NCBI GenBank assembly: GCA_964242595.1 | Contig: CAXTBC010000013.1 | Span: 3,695 to 67,694, forward strand | Direction: 5' to 3' | DNA length: 64,000 nucleotides | DNA from: BOG-908 sp964242595 | GTDB lineage: Bacteria; Pseudomonadota; Alphaproteobacteria; Acetobacterales; Acetobacteraceae | Part shown: positions 1-8,144 of the stretch, one piece after another | Layout: every line of letters starts with the position of its first letter | Numbering within the stretch: position 1 is the stretch's first letter | Made by a program: the position numbers and the translations under genes | The notes under the pieces: generated by a model | The model's input: the letters and a program-made list of their open reading frames with translations, nothing else | Told to the model about the DNA's origin: nothing | The model's database searches: none

Positions 1-2173
1 CGTCGATTTTCGGCACATCCAGGTGCACGGGGATGTGGTACTCGGCGAGGCTCGGGTTCATGACGCGTCCCTTGCGCTCGTCGAACTGGGTTTCTTCCAT
101 CAAGGCCATGCCCAGGCCCATGATGATGCCGCCACGGAACTGGCTGGACGCGGTCTTTGCGTTAAGGATGCGCCCGCAGTCGAACGCGCCGAGGAAACGG
201 GTGACCCTGGTCTCGCCGGTGACGGCGTTGACGCGCACCTCGCAGAACATGGCGCCGTAGGAGTGCATCGACCAGTGTTGCGTCTCCATCGGTGGCGGGG
301 CGGCCGCCACTACCGTGACCTCGTCGCGCCCTGCCCGGGCGAGGATCGAGACGTAGCTCTCGTGCCGCTCCGGCTCGTCGAGCTTGGCCAGGCCGCCGTC
401 CAGGCTGCCGACCTCGTCCCTGCCGAGCCCGGCCAGCGGCGAGGCGTTGCCCGCGAGCTTGAGAAGTTCGGCCACCAACGCGTGGTGGGCCGCGATCACG
501 GACGCGCCGATCGAGGCCGTCTGCTGCGAGCCGCCGGCCAGCACGAGCCCGGGCATGATGGAGTCGCCGTAGCCGAAGCTGACCTGGTCCATCTCCAGCC
601 CGAGCCGCTCGGCGGCGACCTGGGTGGATGCCGTGGCGGTGCCCATCCCCATCTCGTGGGCGGCGACCTCCACCCGGGCGTGGCCGTCCTTTGTCAGCGT
701 GATGCGCGCGGCACCGCCCGGCATGCGGTAGTAGGGGTAGGTCGCCGTGGCGCAGCCCATGCCGGAGAGCCACTCGCCCTCCCGCACGCTGCCGGGCAAG
801 GAATTGCGTTTGCTCCACCCGAACCGCTCGGCGCCTGCGCGCCAGGCTTCCACGATGTGGCGGGAGGAGAACGGCGTGCCCTCGGTCGGGTCGCGCTCGG
901 GCTCGTTGCGTATACGCAGTTCGATCGGGTCCATGCCGAGTTTCACGGCCAGCTCGTCGATCGCGCATTCCAGGCCGAACGTGCCCACCGCCTCGCCCGG
1001 CGCGCGCATGAAGGTGTTGGCGAGCATGTCCATGTACGCCACCTCCACGTCCAGCTTGAAGCTGCCTGCCGCGTAGGCGCTGCGCGTTCCCGCGATGAAC
1101 GGCTCCGGCATCGCGTTGTGCCGCGTCATCGCCACGGTGCCGGTGTGGATGATGGAGGTGAAGCGGCCGTCCGCCTCGGCCCCGATCGCCACCCGTTGCT
1201 CGGTGACGGCGCGGCCGCCCACCATCCGGTACACGCCCTCGCGCGAGAGGGCGATGCGGACGGGGCGGCCGGCAAGCTTGGCCGCCGCCGCGCCCAGCAC
1301 CTGATGCTGCCACAGCGTCTTGGACCCGAAACCGCCGCCCACGTAGGGCGAGGTGACGCGGACCTGCTTCTCGTTCAGCCCGAACACGTGGGAGAGCGAC
1401 CAGGCGGTGTGCGCGACTGCCTGGGACGCGTCGTGCACCACCAGCTCGTCGCCGTGCCACGCCAGCGTCGCCGCGTGCGGCTCGATCGCGTTGTGGGTGT
1501 GGCGCGGCGTGCTGTACTCGGCGTCGACCGAGACGGGCGAGGCTGCCAGTGCAGCCTCCGCATCGCCGATCGCCGCTTTCAGCGGCTGCCCTTGGAACAT
1601 CCCGGGGTCGGTGCCCTGCGCCTTGGCCTTTGCAAAGGATGTCGTGGCGGACTCCTCCTCGTAGGTCGCACGCAGCAGCGACCTGGCGTGATCGGCCTGT
1701 TCCTGGCTCTCGGCCAGCACCACCGCTATGGGTTGGCCGTTCCAGTGAACGCGGTCGTCCTGCATGATCGGCAGGTTATCGCCGCCTGCCGCCTTCGCGG
1801 CCGTCATGAACAACGGCATGTTCGCCATCCGCGGCGCGTTCTTGTGGGTCATCACCAGGACGACGCCGGGGGCAGCTTCGGCCGCGCTGGTGTCGAGCGT
1901 GGCAATCCGGCCTTTCGGCACGGTGCTGAAAGCCACCGCCGCGTAGACCATGCCCTCGAGCGGGAACTCCGCCGCGAACCTCGCCTTGCCCTGGACCTTG
2001 AGCGGGCCGTCGATGCGCGAGACCGGCGCGCCGATCAGGCCGTGCTTGTTGCGTATCAGTGGGTCGGGCTTGCCGCCAGGCAGCCAGCTATCCGGTGCCA
2101 GCTCGATGGCCTTTTTCATCACGGACTGTACGGCGCCCTGCGCGGCTGCCTTGGCCTCTCCTACGATGCTCAT
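1..2173 (-). CDS. Molybdopterin-binding subunit of a molybdenum hydroxylase (xanthine dehydrogenase family), C-terminus cut by window
   Basis: This is the large catalytic subunit that holds the molybdenum cofactor and oxidises an aldehyde or N-heterocycle by hydroxylation. About 724 residues are visible, reading from ATG at 2173 (MSIVGEAKAAQG) to the window edge. The Moco-binding loop VGGGFGSK and the segment MRAPGEAVGTFGLECAIDEL are present. The catalytic Glu of the family lies in the last 50-60 residues, which fall outside the window. The start overlaps the stop of the FAD subunit gene by 4 bases, and the order 2Fe-2S, FAD, Moco matches the E. coli PaoABC (YagTSR) aldehyde oxidoreductase. 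The family is clear; the substrate cannot be read from sequence. A long plus-strand open frame over this gene is only its antisense shadow. Confidence 0.93.
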   Translation of the reverse strand, partial: MSIVGEAKAAAQGAVQSVMKKAIELAPDSWLPGGKPDPLIRNKHGLIGAPVSRIDGPLKVQGKARFAAEFPLEGMVYAAVAFSTVPKGRIATLDTSAAEAAPGVVLVMTHKNAPRMANMPLFMTAAKAAGGDNLPIMQDDRVHWNGQPIAVVLAESQEQADHARSLLRATYEEESATTSFAKAKAQGTDPGMFQGQPLKAAIGDAEAALAASPVSVDAEYSTPRHTHNAIEPHAATLAWHGDELVVHDASQAVAHTAWSLSHVFGLNEKQVRVTSPYVGGGFGSKTLWQHQVLGAAAAKLAGRPVRIALSREGVYRMVGGRAVTEQRVAIGAEADGRFTSIIHTGTVAMTRHNAMPEPFIAGTRSAYAAGSFKLDVEVAYMDMLANTFMRAPGEAVGTFGLECAIDELAVKLGMDPIELRIRNEPERDPTEGTPFSSRHIVEAWRAGAERFGWSKRNSLPGSVREGEWLSGMGCATATYPYYRMPGGAARITLTKDGHARVEVAAHEMGMGTATASTQVAAERLGLEMDQVSFGYGDSIMPGLVLAGGSQQTASIGASVIAAHHALVAELLKLAGNASPLAGLGRDEVGSLDGGLAKLDEPERHESYVSILARAGRDEVTVVAAAPPPMETQHWSMHSYGAMFCEVRVNAVTGETRVTRFLGAFDCGRILNAKTASSQFRGGIIMGLGMALMEETQFDERKGRVMNPSLAEYHIPVHLDVPKID

Positions 2174-3156
2174 GCGGGCTCTCCAGCCAGGTCGCCCAGA
2201 ACGGCGGTGATGGTGCGTTTGGCGAGTTCGACCTTGAACCCGTTGTCGCGAAGCGGCACGGCGTCCGCGAGTTCGGCTTCGGCAGCGGCGCGGAACGCCT
2301 GCGCGTTGGCCGGGCCGCCCCGTAGCGCGTCCTCCGCCTTGCGGGCGCGCCAGGGTTTGTGGGCGACTCCGCCCAGCGCCAGCCGGACGTCCCTGACCGT
2401 GCCGCCTTCCACCTCCAGCACGGCCGCCACCGAGACCAGCGCGAAGGCGTAGCTCGCCCGGTCGCGCACCTTGCGATAGGTGGAACGGGCGGCCGAGGGC
2501 AACGCCGGCAGCTCGACCGCGGTGATCAGCTCGCCCGGCTCCAGCTCCGTCTCCCTGTCGGGGTGGCCACCCGGCAGGCGATGCAGGTCGGTCAGCTTCA
2601 GGCTCCGCACGCGCCCGGCGCCCTGCAGGTGAACCGTGGCGTCGAGTGCGGCCAGCGCCACGCACATGTCTGACGGGTGGGTCGCCACGCAGGCGGCCGA
2701 GGCGCCGAGGATCGCGTGGATGCGGTTGAAGCCGTCGACCGCGTCGCAGCCCTCGCCGGGGCTGCGCTTGTTACAGCGCGAGCCCTCGTCGTCGTAGAAG
2801 TAGGTGCACCGGGTGCGCTGCAGGATGTTGCCACCCATCGTCGCCATGTTGCGTATCTGCGCCGAGGCGCCGGCCAGGATCGCGCGGCCGAGCACCGGGT
2901 AGCGGGTGCGCACGGCGCGGTGCTCGGCCACGGCGGTGTTGCGCGCGGCAGCGCCGATCAGCAGGCTGCCGTCAGGGCGCTCCTCGATGGTGGAGGACAG
3001 GCCCGTCACGTCCACCAGGGCGGAGGGCTGCTCGATCGTCTCGCGCAGCAGGTCCACCAGGTTGGTGCCGCCGCCGAGGTACTTCGCGTGGTCCGCCCCA
3101 CCAAGCCGCACGGCGTCCACGGTGTCGCTGGCCCGGGCGTAGGTGAAGGGCGTCAT
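2170..3156 (-). CDS. FAD-binding subunit of the molybdenum hydroxylase, PaoB/YagS-like with Fe-S loop
   Basis: This 328-residue protein has the FAD-binding domain of the CO-dehydrogenase/xanthine-dehydrogenase medium subunit (residues about 1-220, with GGTNLVDL and the NMATMGGNILQRTRC stretch) and the C-terminal CO_deh_flav_C domain (about 225-320). It transfers electrons from the 2Fe-2S subunit to FAD. After GGNILQRTRC there is an insertion with three further cysteines (EGSRC, then PGEGC). In E. coli PaoB the equivalent loop carries an unusual [4Fe-4S] cluster, so this complex is probably of the PaoABC type rather than classical xanthine dehydrogenase. The gene is tightly coupled, with 4-base overlaps, to the genes on both sides. 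The family call is firm; the cluster is inferred from the cysteines. Confidence 0.93.
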   Translation of the reverse strand: MTPFTYARASDTVDAVRLGGADHAKYLGGGTNLVDLLRETIEQPSALVDVTGLSSTIEERPDGSLLIGAAARNTAVAEHRAVRTRYPVLGRAILAGASAQIRNMATMGGNILQRTRCTYFYDDEGSRCNKRSPGEGCDAVDGFNRIHAILGASAACVATHPSDMCVALAALDATVHLQGAGRVRSLKLTDLHRLPGGHPDRETELEPGELITAVELPALPSAARSTYRKVRDRASYAFALVSVAAVLEVEGGTVRDVRLALGGVAHKPWRARKAEDALRGGPANAQAFRAAAEAELADAVPLRDNGFKVELAKRTITAVLGDLAGEPA

Positions 3157-3660
3157 GGCAGGGCCTCCGCGTAGGTTTCGGCGATCGCGGCGATGATCCC
3201 GTTATGCGCCCCGCAGCGGCAGAGATTGCCGCTCATGCGCTCGCGCACCTCCTCGTTCGTGAGGACGACCGTGTCCGAGCCGAGATCGGCGGTGACCACG
3301 CTCGGCGCACCGCGCTCCAGCTCCGCCGCCATGCCGACGGCCGAACAGATCTGGCCCGGCGTGCAGTAGCCGCACTGAAAGCCGTCATGGTCGATGAACG
3401 CCTGCTGCAAGGGGTGCAGGCCGCCCTCGGCACTCAGCCCTTCGATGGTGGTGACGCTACGCCCCTCGTACTGCACGGCGAGCGCCAGGCAGGATACGAT
3501 GCGCTGTCCATCCACCAGCACGGTGCACGCCCCGCAAGCGCCTTGGTTGCAGCCCTTCTTTGTCCCGGTGAGGTGCAGCGTTTCGCGCAACATGTCGAGC
3601 AGCGACACGCGTGGGTCGGCGGGCGCCCCGGTTTCGATTCCGTTGATCAGTATCCCCATG
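3153..3660 (-). CDS. (2Fe-2S)-binding subunit of the molybdenum hydroxylase
   Basis: This 168-residue subunit has an N-terminal plant-ferredoxin-like 2Fe-2S domain (KKGCNQGACGACTVLVDG, then SCLALA) and a C-terminal [2Fe-2S]_2 helical domain (FQCGYCTPGQI and GNLCRCGAHNGI), so all eight cluster cysteines are present. I chose ATG at 3660 because a GAGGA-type ribosome-binding site lies just upstream and the protein then begins at the normal family N-terminus (MGILINGIETG). The open frame extends further upstream into TetR debris, which is not part of this gene. There is no Tat signal, unlike periplasmic PaoA, so the complex is probably cytoplasmic. It is the first gene of the operon. Confidence 0.94.
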
Positions 3661-3670
3661 TTTCGTCCTC

Positions 3671-4009
3671 TCAGCCCATGTATGCCTGGCTCGCCGCCAT
3701 AGTGTTCCAACCTCCGCAGCACCCGCTTGTTCCCGGTTTCGACCTCCTGAAGCTTGGCAGCGATGCTTCGGCGAGCTCCTCGGACACGATGCGGCAAGAC
3801 TCCCGCGCGAACATCGCCTCGCTCAGCGCGCCCTTGTTGGAAGGTTCGCGTAAAGCGTCGTGCGTGACAACTTCGCGCGCGCGATCACCTGCTCCATGGT
3901 CGCCTCGGGTCCGTGCTCAAGGAACAGCGCGCGCCGCGTCGAGCAGTGCGACCTGCTTAGCTGGGTTGTGGGGTCGGTCGCGCACATCTTCAACAGTCTT
4001 ACGGCACAT
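3671..4009 (-). pseudogene. TetR-family regulator remnant (N-terminal DNA-binding part, frameshifted)
   Basis: Reading across frames on the minus strand from ATG at 4009 gives VALLDAARA, then LFLEHGPEATMEQVIARAKL, then SRTTLYANLP and LSEAMFARES. This is the helix-turn-helix region of a TetR repressor. Single-base shifts break it near RA/LF and after the helix-turn-helix, and the C-terminal ligand domain is missing. It sits directly upstream of the molybdenum hydroxylase operon in the same direction, so it may once have regulated that operon. Confidence 0.75.
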
Positions 4010-4088
4010 GTAAGCGGTCTGCTCGACCGGCTGGCGGCCTACCCAAACCGAGGCTCAACGCGCTGCAATCTTCAGGCACAGTGGTATC

Positions 4089-4408
4089 TGCCAACGTCGG
4101 CCAACCCCGCGACGTCAAGTGGCGCGGCCAGACCGTTCGAACCGCGATCTGGAAGAAACCCGTCGTCCCACGGGTCTGAGCCAGTCAGCTGAACATCGCG
4201 GGTGATCAGCAGGCCGACCTCAAGGGCCATGGCGGCGAACACCGTGCCATCATGGTCTGTCAGCTCGAGTCCTACCGATACTGGGCCGCTCACCTCTGCC
4301 GCTCCGATTTCGTCATGGGCCAGTTCGGCGAGAACCTCACCGTCGAAGGGCCTGAGCGACGAAGACGTCTGCATAGGCGACCGTTTCCGGATCGGCGGCG
4401 CAGTGACG
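4089..4408 (+). pseudogene. MOSC domain protein remnant (stop codon, frameshift, truncated 3' end)
   Basis: The plus strand reads NVGQPRDVKWRGQTVRTAIW, an internal TGA, then GDQQADLKGHGGEHRAIM, QLESYRYW, FVMGQFGENLTVEG, and after a one-base insertion LSDEDVCIGDRFRIGGAV. This is the usual course of MOSC-domain proteins, which are linked to molybdenum cofactor and sulfur carriage. Homology stops near 4408, exactly where the next remnant begins on the opposite strand. A MOSC gene next to a molybdenum hydroxylase operon makes functional sense, but this copy is dead. Confidence 0.78.
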
Positions 4409-4642
4409 ATCGGTAGCGAACGCGCAGCGCGCTGTCCGGGGTCGGGTCGAACAGGGTGTAGCCGCTCTTGTCTGGCGCAGGCGCTGCTGGCGGCAGGCCG
4501 AGGTTCATCTGCGCGCGGCCCCCTGGGCCGCAGCAAGACAGGCCGCCGCCAGCGGCGGCACGGCACTCAGACCGGCCAGCCTCCAGGCCAGCCCCGCAAT
4601 CTTGCAGGCCGACGGGGTTCTTGCGCGTGGAGCAGCGTTCAT
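4409..4642 (-). pseudogene. Outer-membrane transporter remnant (signal peptide and N-terminus only)
   Basis: On the minus strand ATG at 4642 opens a signal-peptide-like stretch (LAGLSAVPPLAAACLAAAQG). After a frameshift it continues as MNLGLPPAAPAPDKSGYTLF, then DPTPDSALR and, in a third frame, FATDR. I recognise this as the N-terminus of proteobacterial beta-barrel proteins annotated as transporters of the phenol-degradation MetA type. Everything after about 75 residues is lost at the junction with the MOSC remnant. The family call is tentative. Confidence 0.5.
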
Positions 4643-4646
4643 CGGT

Positions 4647-6620
4647 TCACGCCGATTCCAGCACGATGCCTTGCTGCGGGTCGGACGCCTGCAGCTGCCA
4701 AGGCACAGACACCACTGTCACGCCCGACCCACCGTAGCGCAGCAGGCGTGCGCGAAGCCGGCGCTCCCGGTGCGTGTGCATCAGGTACCCCCACCACCGC
4801 CCCTCGATCAGCTCGGGCAGTACGACCATCACCGGCCGGCCGGGAAACCTCCTGCCTGCCTCCTCGATGGCCTGCAGCAGCGGGGTCACCACGCTGCGAA
4901 ACGGGGAAGCGACGAACGACAAGAGCGGCGGCTCCAGACCGGCATCGATGGCCGGCTCGACCACGCAGTCCTGCCACTCCTGCCGAAGCGTCTGTTCCTT
5001 GCTGTCCATGTCCGGCCCTTCCAGGCTGGTCACGTGCAGCGCAGTCACGCTGGTCGAAAGCCGCAGCGCGTACTCCACAGCCTTGCGGGACAGCCTGTCC
5101 CACCGTGCGATAGGCACGAGCGCCACAGGTGGCTCCCGGCGCGTCATGTCGATCCTGCGATGTACTCCGTCCAGCACCTGCCGGTCGATGCCGGCGTAGT
5201 AGCGATGCACCGCCCAAAGCCCCAGTAGCGTCAGCGGCACGATGATCACGGTCAGCCAGGCGCCCTCCGTAAACTTGGCCAGCAGGATGATGGCCAGCGC
5301 CACGCCGGTGGCCAAAGCACCCACGCCGTTGATCAGCAGCCTGGCCCGCGTGGCGGACCTGCCGCCTTGCCCGGGTGCCGCGTCTTTGCCGGCAGAGTCG
5401 CCCCGAAGGAAGCGCCACCAATGGGCGGCCATGCCGGCCTGTGACATCGTGAAAGACAGGAACGCACCCACGGCAAACAACGGGATGAGGCGGTCCGTGA
5501 TGCCACCGAACGCCGCCAGCAGGCCAGCGGAGCCGAGCGCCAGGAACAGGATCCCGGCCGTGTAGACCAGCCTGCGGCCGGAAATCGCAAAAGGACGCGG
5601 AAGAAAGCCGTCCACAGCCACCAACCGGCAGAGGCGCGGGAAGTCGACGAAGCTCGTGTTGGCGGACAGGCAAAGCACCGACAACACGCTGGCGATGGTG
5701 ACGTAGTAGAGCCAGCCGCGCCCGTAGACGGCGCCGACCAGTTGCGAGAGCACGCTCTGGTAGCCGTCCTTGGTCTGGTCCATGGCCATCACGCCGTAGC
5801 TCTGCGCGAGCTGGGCGATGCCGATCAGCAGGAAGCCGAGGACCACCACGATCACCGTCAGCGTGCCGTGGGCGTTGCGCACCGTCGGTTTGCGGAACGC
5901 GCTGACGCCGTTGCTAACCGCCTCTACCCCGGTCATGGCGGTGCAGCCGCTGGCGAACGCGCGCAGGATGAGCCAGAGCCCGACCGCCTCGCTGCCGTGG
6001 GCAACCGCGGGCGGAGCGATCACCGGGTGCGGGTGCCCCCCGGCTACCGCCATCTTGACCACGCCCCAGGCCAGAATGAAGCCCAGGCTGGCGATGAACA
6101 CGTATGTGGGCAACGCCAGGGCCAGACCCGACTCGCGGGTCCCGCGCAAGTTCACCAGGGTGACCAACACCAGAACGGCGAGGCAGAGTGCCAGCGTGTA
6201 AGGCTGCAGCTTTGGCAGGGCGGAGGTGAGCGCGCCCACGCCGGCGGAGATGCCCACCGCCACGTTAAGCAGGTAGTCCACCATCAGCGCTGCCGCTGCC
6301 AGAAGCCCGGCGCCGGTCCCCAGGTTCTCCTTGGCCACCGTGTAGGAACCGCCGTTGCTGGGGTAGGCGGCGATAGTCTGGCGATAGGAGAAGTAGAGTG
6401 CCGCCAACAAGACCACGATCACCCAGGTAATCGGGTTGACCACCCCGAGCCCGGCGGCACCAGCGCCGGCCAGGATGGTCAGTGCTGCTTCCGGACCGTA
6501 GGCCGCCGAGCCAAGCCCATCCAACCCCATGGCAGGAACGCCTTCGAACACGCCTATCTTGCGTTCGTCGGCTTCGCGGTTGGCAATCGAGCGGCCGAGA
6601 AAAACGCTGCTTAGGGACAC
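4647..6620 (-). CDS. APC-superfamily permease with cytoplasmic C-terminal domain (KimA/YdaO-like)
   Basis: This 657-residue inner-membrane transporter has about 12 hydrophobic segments between residues 25 and 455, starting with the helix-breaking stretch GLDGLGSAAYGPEAALTILA. A soluble domain of about 190 residues follows (from RRIDMTRREPPVALVPI), with the look of a universal-stress-like fold. This architecture matches KimA (YdaO), a KUP-type potassium importer of Bacillus, and many alphaproteobacterial proteins annotated as amino acid permeases. The substrate (K+ or amino acid) is therefore open. ATG at 6620 begins MSLSSVFLGRSIANREADE, as in relatives. It is a single gene, with debris downstream and an IS5 remnant upstream. 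Confidence 0.85.
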   Translation of the reverse strand: MSLSSVFLGRSIANREADERKIGVFEGVPAMGLDGLGSAAYGPEAALTILAGAGAAGLGVVNPITWVIVVLLAALYFSYRQTIAAYPSNGGSYTVAKENLGTGAGLLAAAALMVDYLLNVAVGISAGVGALTSALPKLQPYTLALCLAVLVLVTLVNLRGTRESGLALALPTYVFIASLGFILAWGVVKMAVAGGHPHPVIAPPAVAHGSEAVGLWLILRAFASGCTAMTGVEAVSNGVSAFRKPTVRNAHGTLTVIVVVLGFLLIGIAQLAQSYGVMAMDQTKDGYQSVLSQLVGAVYGRGWLYYVTIASVLSVLCLSANTSFVDFPRLCRLVAVDGFLPRPFAISGRRLVYTAGILFLALGSAGLLAAFGGITDRLIPLFAVGAFLSFTMSQAGMAAHWWRFLRGDSAGKDAAPGQGGRSATRARLLINGVGALATGVALAIILLAKFTEGAWLTVIIVPLTLLGLWAVHRYYAGIDRQVLDGVHRRIDMTRREPPVALVPIARWDRLSRKAVEYALRLSTSVTALHVTSLEGPDMDSKEQTLRQEWQDCVVEPAIDAGLEPPLLSFVASPFRSVVTPLLQAIEEAGRRFPGRPVMVVLPELIEGRWWGYLMHTHRERRLRARLLRYGGSGVTVVSVPWQLQASDPQQGIVLESA

Positions 6621-6739
6621 GGGTAATCCTTGAAAGATACCGGGTTTTGATACGCCACGACGCTCGGCGGCAACAGCTGGCCAATCACAACTTTGAAGGC
6701 TGATACGTATCGCAGTTGCGCTCCGGCGGCACTTCCGCG

Positions 6740-7545
6740 CTGCGGACCGGGGTCAGGACTCGTTGCGTCCAGTAGGTGACTGCCGGGGCAAGACAGACGC
6801 CGGCCAGAAAGTTGGCGGCTTTTTTGTTGTACCGAGTGACAATGCCGCGCCGGTTCTTGAGCCGGTGGAAAGCGCGCTCGGTAACGTTGCGCATCTTGTG
6901 GACGACCGCGTCATGCGGCTGGGCTCTCGGCGGTTGCTCTTGGACGGGATGACCGCTTCACTGCCGTCGGCGCCAGGTAGGCGCTGATGTCGTCTGCGTC
7001 GTAGGCTTTGTCACCTAGCAAGCGCGCTGGTTTGGCCACACGCGCGAGCAACTCACGGGCCCCCCAAACGTCGTGAACCACTCCGCTGGTTAGCATCAAG
7101 GCGTAGAGCCCGCCGAACCGGTCACACACGCAGAGCCAGGTTTTTGCGCCTCCTTTTGCGCCGCTAGCCGGGCGATGTGCGCGAATCGCCGTGCTCTCCG
7201 CCATGCCAGCAGCGGCGGATCTCCGCATCCGGCAAGGGCCGTTTAGAGCTGCTGCCACGATCCACGCTCTCTTCAACGGTGGAATCGATTGAACACTGTT
7301 GTCCGAGGGCCATACCCGGCAGGCAGCGCCGCCAGCGCAGGCCCTCGCGAAAGCGGTGCAGAACGTCGCACGGCCCGACACCTCGTTCTGCCTGAAGGAC
7401 GGGCAGAAGGTGACTGTGCTAAAGCGACGTCGGTCCAGCGTCGGGGTCAGGAAGCCTATGCGCGCCGGTACGGCCGCTATGAGGAGGCTGCACACCCTTT
7501 CCAAAGCAGCGCAACGCGAGCATCCCCGTCGGCACCCTCATGACG
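6740..7545 (-). pseudogene. IS5-family transposase, frameshifted
   Basis: Minus-strand frames contain transposase pieces in order: STAIRAHRPASGAKGGAKTW, VHDVWGARELLARVAKPARL, LGDKAYDADDISAYLAP, and in another frame MRNVTERAFHRLKNRRGIVT then RYNKKAANFLAG. These are the DDE catalytic-core motifs and C-terminus of IS5 (IS427-like) transposases. The reading frame is broken several times and no clear terminal inverted repeats were found, so the boundaries are approximate. Confidence 0.8.
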
Positions 7546-8144
7546 ACGGCCTTGGGGACGATCATCACCAATCCGGTGCCCCGCCATAGTGTGGCGTTGC
7601 TGAGCCCTGTTTGGCGGCGGACGGTCCGATACCGGGAGAACGGTTAGCAGTGTAGATTATCTCGGTGTTCGGACAAGAGCGCGTCGCCTCTTAAATCGTC
7701 GGCTCGGTCAGCCGAGGCCGACTTATGCAGGTTCATCATAGGGTCCCCGATCAATCTCCACTCTCTTTCGCATCCTCCAAATGCGAGTGGCCAACCGCGG
7801 CAAGCTCATGTCTTCTAGTAATCTGGACGCGCAATGTTGGTAGCTCAAAGTTGAATGAGCGTCGTGGTGTTGACGCAAACGTTCCATTGATGTCGCTGCG
7901 AAAGTATCACAGCTACGGTTGACCTTAGTTTAACTCGCCAGGCGCCTGAGCAGTTTTGTTTGCCTGCCTGACGCATTTCAGGGACCAAGGCACGTTTCTA
8001 TCGGGCTTGAGTCTACACCCCTAGTTTTCCTAGCCCGCTCGGCTTTTGGCCGAAGTCTAAAGAGAGCAGGTCGGCTTCGCGTAACTCTTCATCATCCAGT
8101 TGGATGGGGCAAATCGGGCAACCGCAACTTTGGAAGACGCGTGA
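7546..8144. other. Intergenic stretch with no recognisable gene
   Basis: This is about 600 bases of lower-GC DNA between the IS5 remnant and the GMC oxidoreductase. Open frames here are short and resemble nothing I know. It should contain the promoter of the gene at 8145, but I cannot point to one. Confidence 0.4.

Noticed and set aside
23..2452. 809-codon open frame on the plus strand
   Set aside because: It is antisense to the molybdopterin subunit. Its product is low-complexity His/Arg/Gly-rich sequence typical of shadow frames in high-GC DNA.
4202..5113. 303-codon plus-strand frame spanning the MOSC remnant and the permease 3' end
   Set aside because: Only its first part (up to about 4408) corresponds to MOSC sequence, in the frameshifted tail. 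The rest is antisense to the permease.
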